Positions 1 through 5,336 of a DNA stretch of 5,336 bases are shown here, piece by piece. Where the stretch lies: assembly GCA_030612965.1 (NCBI GenBank), contig JAUWMW010000165.1, positions 1-5,336 on the forward strand. The letters run 5' to 3'. The notes under the pieces are model-generated. The model had not been told where the DNA came from. It searched no databases and worked only from the letters and a program-made list of their open reading frames with translations. The stretch comes from a bacterium. GTDB lineage: Bacteria; Zixibacteria; MSB-5A5; GN15; FEB-12. Position 1 is the first letter of the stretch. Each line of letters opens with the position of its first letter. The position numbers were made by a program, and so were the translations under genes.

Positions 1-1079
1 TCCCGCAACTCCTCCGGTGAATCCGACGGATAGGTGAGCGCACCGCCGGCGAGCCTGAGTTCATCGATAGCTTCACCCTGGCGGGATCCAAACACCACCG
101 GCCGACCGGAGGCCATGTACTCGAACATTTTTGAGGGGAAAGCCATCTTGGCGACACTTACTTCCTTGAGACACTCGAGTAAGACGTCGGCCGCCTTCAG
201 GAAGTATGGGATGTTCTCCAGTGGCTGCATACCTATCAGGCTGACATTCTTAAGTCCGTAATCACGCACCATATTTTCAAGCGCGGACTTCTTCTGTCCA
301 TCACCCAGGAAAACGAAGTGGATATCCGGCTGATCGACCAGTTGTCGGGCCGCTTCTATGACCGTCTCAAACGGCCGCACCCAACCCAGCGTGCCGGAGT
401 ACAAAACCAGGAACTTCTCATCCCAGCCGAACTTTCCGCGGATGCCATTGGAATCGGCGTTGATGAATTCCCGCCCGACCCCGGATTTGATAGTGGCCAT
501 CCTGGTCCGCGGGATTCCGATCGCCTCCATATAAGTCGAGATACCGTCGGTAACAGAGACTATTCTGTCCGCTTTATGGTAGAGCGCATGGATTATCCTG
601 CGAACCGTCCGCGTAAACAGCGATTGGTTGAGATTACCGAACTCTTCACCGGACTCCGGCTGCAAGTCACGCACTTCGATGACAAACGGACAGCGGTTGA
701 TTTTACTCAGGAGCCAGCCCACTACCGGCGTCGTTACCGGTGGCGTCGAAGCCAGAATCAGATCGAACTTTGTCTTGACCCTGAACGAGTTTATCAAGGT
801 CGTTATGAGAAAGGTGATAAACCCGACCATCCTCTTGGTCGGTTGTGAATTGGAGGCCGGCAAGACCCAGCTTCGGTACACCTTGATTCCGTCCATCTCT
901 TCGGCGCAGAAGAACTTACCACGATAGGCCGGCGGCACGATCCCGTCCGGATAATTGGGAATCGCGGTCATCACCGACACGTCCAGACCCTTCTGAACGA
1001 AATACCGGGCGAATTCAAAAAGACGCCTGACCGCCCCTTTTTCAGGCGGAAAATGTTGGGTCAGAATCAGGATTTTCAT
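1..1079 (-). CDS. WbuB/WcaI-like GT4 glycosyltransferase, 3' end cut by window
   Basis: Predicted cytoplasmic or membrane-associated glycosyltransferase that would move a sugar from a nucleotide-sugar donor onto a lipid-linked or surface-polysaccharide acceptor. The reading frame is open for 359 codons from ATG 1079 to the left edge; the last stretch of the C-terminus is missing. The N-terminal Rossmann start (MKILILTQHFPPEKGAVRR, residues 1-19), the PNYPDG segment (about 41-46) and RDLQPES (about 137-143) match the WbuB/WcaI type. The donor-binding half shows SGTLG (about 228-232), FLGDG (about 258-262) and FPSKMFEYMASGRPVV (314-329). E320 sits where the second Glu of the GT4 EX7E motif falls; the first position is Met312. 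A hydrophobic run near residues 84-96 may contact the membrane. A GAGG ribosome-binding site lies 4 nt before the ATG. The family call is firm; donor and acceptor cannot be told from sequence. Confidence 0.9.
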   Translation of the reverse strand, partial: MKILILTQHFPPEKGAVRRLFEFARYFVQKGLDVSVMTAIPNYPDGIVPPAYRGKFFCAEEMDGIKVYRSWVLPASNSQPTKRMVGFITFLITTLINSFRVKTKFDLILASTPPVTTPVVGWLLSKINRCPFVIEVRDLQPESGEEFGNLNQSLFTRTVRRIIHALYHKADRIVSVTDGISTYMEAIGIPRTRMATIKSGVGREFINADSNGIRGKFGWDEKFLVLYSGTLGWVRPFETVIEAARQLVDQPDIHFVFLGDGQKKSALENMVRDYGLKNVSLIGMQPLENIPYFLKAADVLLECLKEVSVAKMAFPSKMFEYMASGRPVVFGSRQGEAIDELRLAGGALTYPSDSPEELR

Positions 1080-1166
1080 ACTACCTCGCTGGAAGTCTAC
1101 CTAATTCTCCAAACAGAGGCAAGCGAATTCTGGGGATGGCGGGTTTTTTGTCCTGCTGGCTGGGGG
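1080..1166. other. intergenic gap between the 2H phosphoesterase and glycosyltransferase genes
   Basis: This is the longest non-coding stretch of the window (87 bp). It holds the weak promoter-like pair and the GAGG ribosome-binding site of the glycosyltransferase gene, plus a T-run on the plus strand (A-run in the transcribed direction). I see no stem-loop convincing enough to call a terminator, so read-through from the upstream operon is possible. Confidence 0.6.
1094..1122 (-). promoter_or_regulatory. possible sigma70-like promoter for the glycosyltransferase gene
   Basis: On the minus strand, TTGCCT (1122-1117) and TAGACT (1099-1094) are separated by exactly 17 bases. Each box matches four of six bases of the classical -35 and -10 consensus. 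It sits in the only real intergenic gap of the window, 15 nt before the ATG at 1079, so the 5' leader would be very short and would barely contain the ribosome-binding site (GAGG at 1087-1084). The match is weak, and the promoter consensus of the host phylum is unknown. Confidence 0.22.
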
Positions 1167-1718
1167 CTATTCCGTCAAAGGGAAGGTACGCACCGAAACC
1201 CACTTACCGCCGGGCAAGGGCGTAATCATGTCGATAGCTGAGATTTCGAACGACTCATCCGGCAGATAGTCGATAATCTTCTCCTTGACCAGGAGCACTC
1301 GATGCATCGATATCTCACGCGCCACCGTTACGTGCGGCTGATAATTCTTGTAAGGTATGGGGACACCCAGCCGTGAATAGAGACGGTAGTAGAGTTCGCA
1401 AAACTGGTTATTTTTCTCTACGTTCCAATAAATCTTTGGAATACGGGGGTAGAAATCACCGATGGAGCTCAACTTCAGTGGTACCGGTGCGAGCGCATCA
1501 GTTTCCGCATGGATGATAGCCGCCAATTCGTCCAGCGGTCGATCCGACTCAAACGGGTAGATCAGTGTAATATGCGGACTGATCAGGTTGTAAAGAGGGT
1601 CGTACCGCTCACGCAACGGCGCCACGACCTGTTCCAGACGTTCGGGTAGCAGCACCACCACGGCGTAGACAGCGTGGTGTTGGTCAAGTGGATTGTCTAA
1701 AAGGTAACCCCATTCCAT
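1167..1718 (-). CDS. 2H phosphoesterase superfamily protein (LigT / 2'-5' RNA ligase-like)
   Basis: Predicted soluble 183-residue protein of the 2H phosphoesterase fold, which covers 2'-5' RNA ligases, cyclic phosphodiesterases and related enzymes acting on 2',3'-cyclic or 2'-5' phosphodiester bonds. Both defining HxT motifs are present: HIT at residues 49-51 inside SPHITLIYPF, and HVT at 129-131 inside YQPHVTVARE, spaced 80 residues apart as expected for the two lobes. The length is normal for the family and no signal peptide is seen, so it should be cytoplasmic. The ATG at 1718 lies 12 nt after the OmpA-family stop, suggesting cotranscription, although no strong Shine-Dalgarno is visible. 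The substrate is not deducible: many bacterial members have no known physiological role, and nothing in the neighbouring cell-envelope genes points to an RNA substrate. Confidence 0.87.
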   Translation of the reverse strand: MEWGYLLDNPLDQHHAVYAVVVLLPERLEQVVAPLRERYDPLYNLISPHITLIYPFESDRPLDELAAIIHAETDALAPVPLKLSSIGDFYPRIPKIYWNVEKNNQFCELYYRLYSRLGVPIPYKNYQPHVTVAREISMHRVLLVKEKIIDYLPDESFEISAIDMITPLPGGKWVSVRTFPLTE

Positions 1719-1730
1719 AACTGGCTCTGA

Positions 1731-3179
1731 CTATTCAAAGAAGATGATCTCTATCCTTCGGTTTGCGGCTCTTCCATTGGCGGTTTGGTTGGAGGCAACA
1801 AAACTCGTTTCACCTCGCCCGAACACTTTGATGCGATTGTGGTCGATTCCCTGAGTTACCAGGAAATCACGCACGCGGTTGGCGCGCTTTTGGGATAACT
1901 CTCGGTTGGAGAGGGCGGTTCCGATGTTGTCGGTGTAACCGTTGATTTCAAGTCGGACGGCCGGCACAAAGCTGAGCATCAAGGCCAGTTTTTTCAGTCG
2001 CTCGCGACTATGGGGATCGATCTCGAACGAGCCGGGTACGTAGTCAATGTTCAGCACCATCGGCTTGGACAGCATGGAAAGATCGATACAACCGTTGGGA
2101 TCAACTTGTACCCCATAGAGGGTATTAGGGCAATCGTCCAGCCCGTCCGGGACTCCGTCGCTGTCGGTGTCGAGCGGGCAGCCATCGGCATCGACCGCTG
2201 CGCCCACCGGATTGTTGGGACACTTGTCAAGGTAGTCCGGGACTCCGTCGAAATCGGAATCAGTTGGGCAGCCGTGGATATCGACGAAGCTGCGGGCGCG
2301 AAACTCGGTTTGAGGACAGTGGTCGAGGTTGTCCTGTACGCCATCGCCGTCGGAGTCGGAGGCGCAACCGAATCGATCAACCGGCAAACCGGATGGTGTA
2401 TCGGGGCAACGATCGGATTCATCCGGGACGCCGTCGCCGTCGCCATCGGTAGTCTGACTGGGTGGATCCGGCGGTGGTTCACCGGGTGTGATCAACCAAC
2501 TCTCCTCTGATCTCCACGAGGCTTTTGACAGCCCGAACGAATACCCCACGGCGATCATTACCGATGGCATGATCCTCCCGCGCGACGACGTGACCTCATC
2601 GGCGAACTCTGCTCCTAACCCTATCAGGTAGTCGGCCCGCAGACGCCAGTTGAATGACCATCGTTCATTGACCGCCCATTGCAATGTTGTCTGCCCTCCA
2701 ACGAACAGTTCGGTGGAGGCAAAGTCAATAGTGGCGTCGTGGATGCCGGGCACCTGAAGTTTTCCGCCGGTGTTTGGGTCCAACACCTTCCAGACCATCA
2801 ACCCACCCCCGATTCCGGCCCAGAGGCGCCATTGGTAGTCCTTCATCCACAGGCGTCGATCGGCCATGACACCCAGCCGGGTGGCCTTGAAACGTGCGGA
2901 TGTGTGCTGGTCACCACTACCCAGCGAAAGCTTTGCGTAGCCCAGGGTGTCGTTGTTTATGCTGTGGCGTGACAGATCGAAGTGTAACCGCCAGAAATCA
3001 TCGAGGCGATACTGGAATTCCAATCCGTAGCTCTTCTGGAACGGAAAGTAGTTGGCATCATCACCGACCAACCGTGACAGGCCGCCATTGAGACCCACAG
3101 TATAGGTGTGCTGAGCGGCGTTGCTCACGCCGCCGACCAACAAACAGAGAATCAAGATCAATAAGCGCTGCATCTTCAT
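1731..3179 (-). CDS. OmpA-family outer-membrane protein with TSP3 repeats
   Basis: Predicted outer-membrane protein of 482 residues that binds peptidoglycan. Residues 1-22 form a signal peptide (MKMQRLLILILCLLVGG, cleavage likely after SNA). Residues about 23-217 are rich in alternating aromatic/polar strands ending in VGYSFGL, as in an 8-stranded-type beta-barrel. A proline-rich linker (about 233-241) leads to four TSP3 repeats (about 244-364), then the OmpA domain (about 373-482). That domain has GYTDNIG with D417 and LSQKRANRV with R432, the 15-residue-spaced Asp/Arg pair that holds diaminopimelate in E. coli OmpA, and ends in NGRAANRRIEI. I chose ATG 3179 because the signal peptide starts there. 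The same frame is open back to an ATG at 3209 and a TTG at 3224 overlapping the upstream stop, which would add 10 or 15 residues. It follows the SpoIID-type gene by 41 bp, probably in one operon. Its exact role (structural anchor or porin) is unknown. Confidence 0.92.
   Translation of the reverse strand: MKMQRLLILILCLLVGGVSNAAQHTYTVGLNGGLSRLVGDDANYFPFQKSYGLEFQYRLDDFWRLHFDLSRHSINNDTLGYAKLSLGSGDQHTSARFKATRLGVMADRRLWMKDYQWRLWAGIGGGLMVWKVLDPNTGGKLQVPGIHDATIDFASTELFVGGQTTLQWAVNERWSFNWRLRADYLIGLGAEFADEVTSSRGRIMPSVMIAVGYSFGLSKASWRSEESWLITPGEPPPDPPSQTTDGDGDGVPDESDRCPDTPSGLPVDRFGCASDSDGDGVQDNLDHCPQTEFRARSFVDIHGCPTDSDFDGVPDYLDKCPNNPVGAAVDADGCPLDTDSDGVPDGLDDCPNTLYGVQVDPNGCIDLSMLSKPMVLNIDYVPGSFEIDPHSRERLKKLALMLSFVPAVRLEINGYTDNIGTALSNRELSQKRANRVRDFLVTQGIDHNRIKVFGRGETSFVASNQTANGRAANRRIEIIFFE
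2088..2450 (-). repeat. four tandem thrombospondin type-3 repeats within the OmpA-family gene
   Basis: Four coding repeats with the consensus DxDxDGVPDxxDxCP...VDxxGC. The DGVPD cores (one reads DGVQD) are spaced 30, 32 and 30 residues apart. Each repeat carries an Asp-rich calcium-binding-type loop and two cysteines, one in the CP and one in the closing GC, giving eight in total. The second repeat is two residues longer and has lost the usual Gly in its middle. At DNA level the last two repeats share the identical 15-mer TCCGGGACTCCGTCG (plus strand, 2146-2160 and 2236-2250), exactly 90 bp apart. Such repeats usually form a stiff calcium-stabilised stalk between the barrel and the wall-binding domain. 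Confidence 0.9.
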
Positions 3180-3220
3180 ACCCACCGACGTCACTATCGG
3201 TCGTGTCATCCGACGTGGAC

Positions 3221-4486
3221 TCAATACGTCTTATTGATATCCACACCGGTGAAGTAGTGTTTTAGGATCTTGTCAAACGACCATCCTTGCCGGGCCAGCC
3301 CGATGGCGCCGCATTGGCACATGCCGACCCCGTGTCCATACCCTCGCCCTTTGAAGGTGACCGATTCAAGTTGCCCGGAGGCATCGCGACCAATCACCAC
3401 GTCGAACCGATCCGACGGCAAAATCAAGTCTGGATTGGAGGTGCGTCCGATCACCCACCTGATACGATCCTTTTTGAACCGGTAACTGTCCCTGGCCGTT
3501 TTCACGATAAGTGTCATTACTCTTCCGCCGGGTGTGCGCTCCGACAATTCAACACCGGTTATGCGTCCGATCACCAAATCACGACCGCGATCGCTGGACA
3601 GGTACTGCTCAATCCGTCCCCGCAACTGTTGCTCGGTGAAGACCTCTCGCCAGGTGTAGTACTTGGACCAGGAGCAGGCGCCGGAGTCTTCCACAGCCTT
3701 CAGATAGGGCGTCTCTTTACGGTCCCAGACGCTTTCGATATCGTCGGTCATGCCGCCGCAGGTGGAGTGGTAGTAAGCGTTGATGAACTGATCATCGTAA
3801 GTGATCGCCTGTCCGGCGGTGGCGTCGATAGAACGATTGGTCAGTCTGTTCTCTACTGTCATCCCCTGGTAGATCTGATCCATGATACTCGATTTCATGT
3901 CGTATTCCTCAGCAGGATACTGCTGAAGATGAGCCAGAGCGTAGGTACGCGCCGCCACTGCCTGAGCCTTGACCGCCTCGATTTCACTGTCGGTGCGCTT
4001 GCCGATCTCGGGTGGAACCACTCCGCGCAAGTAATCTTCCATGTAGACGATATTGATCAACTGGACCGTCTGTCCCGTCGGCAACAGTTTCATAATGCCG
4101 CGGTACCGGAATCGGTCCAATTGTAGCCGATTGCCGGCGCCACGGGGAATGATGTTGACCTCGTCGAGTCCCTCTCTCAGAGGTGTGCCATTATGGTCCT
4201 CAACCGTGAGCGTCCGTCGCTGGTTGACGATAGTAACCGGCTGGTTGGAATAGTAAACTTCCTGCTGACCGCCCTGAAGACACTCGATAGCGAACTGGCG
4301 GTCGGCCCCGATTGTGACTTCCGTCTGGCTTTCATCCAGTAACACCCGCACGAACGGCACGCGCATGACGTTGGACGAACTCTCATCCCTCAGTAGCGGC
4401 ACGGTAGCGCAACTGAAGACCAAAGCTACTACCAGCACCGCTGTCCCGATACGGGCAATCATCCGAACCATCCTTTTCAATGTCAT
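3221..4486 (-). CDS. SpoIID/LytB-domain lipoprotein, probable peptidoglycan lytic transglycosylase
   Basis: Predicted exported lipoprotein of 421 residues that cleaves peptidoglycan glycan strands. SpoIID of Bacillus is a lytic transglycosylase acting on peptide-stripped glycans and leaving 1,6-anhydroMurNAc ends. Residues 1-25 are a basic then hydrophobic signal ending in LVFSC, so C26 is the likely lipidated cysteine. The SpoIID domain covers about 125-415: YMEDYLRGVVPPEIG holds E160, in the position of the SpoIID catalytic Glu; then EAVKAQAVAARTYA (170-183), HSTCGG (240-245), and the C-terminal GHGVGMCQCGA (384-394). All family signature blocks are intact. The ATG overlaps the anmK stop as ATGA, with AAGG 8 nt upstream, which supports this start and translational coupling. 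In non-sporulating bacteria the family is called SpoIID/LytB, and cell-division or wall-remodelling roles are plausible but not shown. The OmpA-family gene follows within 41 bp. Confidence 0.93.
   Translation of the reverse strand: MTLKRMVRMIARIGTAVLVVALVFSCATVPLLRDESSSNVMRVPFVRVLLDESQTEVTIGADRQFAIECLQGGQQEVYYSNQPVTIVNQRRTLTVEDHNGTPLREGLDEVNIIPRGAGNRLQLDRFRYRGIMKLLPTGQTVQLINIVYMEDYLRGVVPPEIGKRTDSEIEAVKAQAVAARTYALAHLQQYPAEEYDMKSSIMDQIYQGMTVENRLTNRSIDATAGQAITYDDQFINAYYHSTCGGMTDDIESVWDRKETPYLKAVEDSGACSWSKYYTWREVFTEQQLRGRIEQYLSSDRGRDLVIGRITGVELSERTPGGRVMTLIVKTARDSYRFKKDRIRWVIGRTSNPDLILPSDRFDVVIGRDASGQLESVTFKGRGYGHGVGMCQCGAIGLARQGWSFDKILKHYFTGVDINKTY
4483..4486 (-). other. ATGA start/stop overlap between anmK and the SpoIID-type gene
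   Basis: The minus strand reads ATGA here. ATG (4486-4484) starts the SpoIID-type gene and TGA (4485-4483) ends anmK, a classic arrangement for translational reinitiation. The ribosome-binding site of the downstream gene (AAGG, 8 nt before the ATG) lies inside the last anmK codons. Confidence 0.9.
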
Positions 4487-5336
4487 CCTCTTCGCCTTAT
4501 CGCCGAGACTCGGACATCCCGGTGGGGAGGCTGGGCTATTCTTCCCAAAACGGGTCGCGTCCGACTCGCCTGCTTGTTTGTTTTCGCCGGCAACGCTTCA
4601 CCGCGAAGGCAGGCCTCGCCCATCACGGCGTAAGCAGCCGCCTCGATGAAATCAGCATTGAATCCGAGTTCATCGGCCGATCGAATTGTCAACTCAGGCA
4701 GGAGCTGCCTAAGCCGTCGTACAAAGAAGATGTTTCGGCGTCCGCCGCCGGTCAAATATAAATTTATCAGGGTATGGTCGCGGCGCGCCAGCGGTCGCAG
4801 CTTGCGAACGATACTCCAGACCGTCAATTCCGCCGCCGTCCTCATCAGGTCGGCCTTTCCTATGCGACTAGACCGCCCAAACGCGATGATGGACTCGGCC
4901 ATCGCGAGCCCGAACCTCTCCCTGCCGGTGGATACCATCCGGTCGGAAAAGAAACTGTCCGCCGTCAGTAGAGCGAGCAACTCGTCGTTGACATGACCGG
5001 ATGTGGCTATGCGCCCACCGGAGTCGTGAGGCTGTGAAAACAGGCGGCTGCTCAGGAGGTCGCACAGGCTGTTACCCGGTCCACAGTCGGCAGCGGATAT
5101 TTTCAGCGGAGAATCTTTGGCTGGGAAATAGAAGTAATTAGCCATGCCGCCGATGTTGACCATCAACCGCGAGTGCTGTTTGTCTGCAAACAGTCGCTGC
5201 ATGGCGCCGGTGGTGATGGGGGCGCCTTCGTTTCCCACGGCGATATCCGCCTGCCGAAAATCACCCACGGTGACTCGACCAGTGGCCGCGGCGATGCGAT
5301 CAAGCGAACCCAACTGCATCGTTCCGTGGATCCACT
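4483..5336 (-). CDS. anmK: anhydro-N-acetylmuramic acid kinase AnmK, 5' end cut by window
   Basis: Cytoplasmic kinase that opens and phosphorylates 1,6-anhydro-N-acetylmuramic acid with ATP to give MurNAc-6-phosphate, feeding peptidoglycan recycling. The frame is open to the right edge (WIHGT precedes the ATG at 5319), and that ATG lies inside the conserved TMQLG segment, matching TLQIG of E. coli AnmK. It is therefore internal, and roughly the first third, with the GTSxDG phosphate-binding motif, lies outside the window. Counting from that Met: VGDFRQADIA at 18-27, VNIGGMAN at 54-61, DCGPGN at 78-83 with the probable catalytic Asp78, STGRERFG at 130-137, LTGGGRRN at 189-196, and IEAAAYAVMGE at 225-235. 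VLGRIAQPP (257-265) matches the usual end of the protein; 13 mostly basic residues follow as an unusual tail. The gene overlaps the next by four bases. Confidence 0.94.
   Translation of the reverse strand, partial: WIHGTMQLGSLDRIAAATGRVTVGDFRQADIAVGNEGAPITTGAMQRLFADKQHSRLMVNIGGMANYFYFPAKDSPLKISAADCGPGNSLCDLLSSRLFSQPHDSGGRIATSGHVNDELLALLTADSFFSDRMVSTGRERFGLAMAESIIAFGRSSRIGKADLMRTAAELTVWSIVRKLRPLARRDHTLINLYLTGGGRRNIFFVRRLRQLLPELTIRSADELGFNADFIEAAAYAVMGEACLRGEALPAKTNKQASRTRPVLGRIAQPPHRDVRVSAIRRRG

Noticed and set aside
318..848. 176-codon plus-strand open frame opposite the glycosyltransferase
   Set aside because: The minus-strand frame encodes a continuous, well-conserved GT4 protein; the plus-strand product resembles nothing and is rich in Arg/Asp as expected of a shadow.
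1125..1166. Possible terminator in the gap (G-rich stretch followed by TTTTTT on the plus strand)
   Set aside because: No matching inverted arms could be found before the T-run, and on the transcribed minus strand the run is A, not T.
2088..2450. Regularly spaced similar units that could suggest a CRISPR array
   Set aside because: The units are in frame, diverged, and encode calcium-binding-type TSP3 repeats; no constant repeat with unique spacers is present.
2010..2510. Plus-strand (166 codons) and alternate minus-strand (2051-2482, 143 codons) frames across the repeat region
   Set aside because: Both are by-products of the repetitive GC-rich TSP3 codons; their periodic look comes from the real repeats.
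3185..3216. CCGACGT repeated directly at 3185-3191 and 3210-3216, upstream of the OmpA-family ATG, as a possible operator pair
   Set aside because: Seven bases is short enough to arise by chance, the spacing is unremarkable, and no promoter boxes with good spacing are seen beside it.
3287..4126. 279-codon open frame on the plus strand, antisense to the SpoIID-type gene
   Set aside because: It lies wholly inside a gene with every family motif intact, and its translation shows no recognisable domain. It is a shadow frame.
5317..5319. ATG at 5319 as the start of AnmK
   Set aside because: The frame continues upstream to the window edge, and the ATG falls within a conserved internal segment, so it is an internal methionine.

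Overview
The window is a stretch of moderately GC-rich bacterial DNA. It carries five protein-coding genes, all on the minus strand and packed almost end to end, so transcription runs from the right edge to the left edge. No RNA gene, mobile element, CRISPR array or integration signature is visible. The gene content points to a Gram-negative (diderm) organism: an outer-membrane OmpA protein with calcium-binding-type TSP3 repeats, a lipoprotein signal on a SpoIID-type enzyme, and a 1,6-anhydro-MurNAc kinase. OmpA/TSP3 proteins, SpoIID/LytB lipoproteins and AnmK together fit environmental FCB-like phyla (Zixibacteria-like lineages would fit). That placement is an inference from gene content and style only.

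Layout in transcription order (right to left). (1) 5336-4483: AnmK, an anhydro-N-acetylmuramic acid kinase, missing its N-terminus at the window edge. (2) 4486-3221: a SpoIID/LytB-domain lipoprotein, whose ATG overlaps the anmK stop as ATGA. (3) 3179-1731: an OmpA-family protein with signal peptide, predicted beta-barrel, four TSP3 repeats and a C-terminal peptidoglycan-binding OmpA domain. (4) 1718-1167: a 2H phosphoesterase (LigT / 2'-5' RNA ligase-like) starting 12 bp after the ompA stop. (5) After an 87-bp gap with a possible weak promoter, 1079 to the left edge: a WbuB/WcaI-like GT4 glycosyltransferase, cut off before its C-terminus.

The first three genes make a coherent cell-wall set. 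SpoIID-type enzymes are lytic transglycosylases that leave 1,6-anhydroMurNAc ends, AnmK phosphorylates anhydroMurNAc during recycling, and the OmpA domain holds the outer membrane to peptidoglycan. The close spacing suggests one transcript that also includes the 2H phosphoesterase, whose role here is unclear. The glycosyltransferase probably starts a separate unit for surface polysaccharide or lipopolysaccharide synthesis. No clearly novel system is present. The most interesting signal is the coupling of a SpoIID-type wall hydrolase with the kinase that recycles the sugar it produces.
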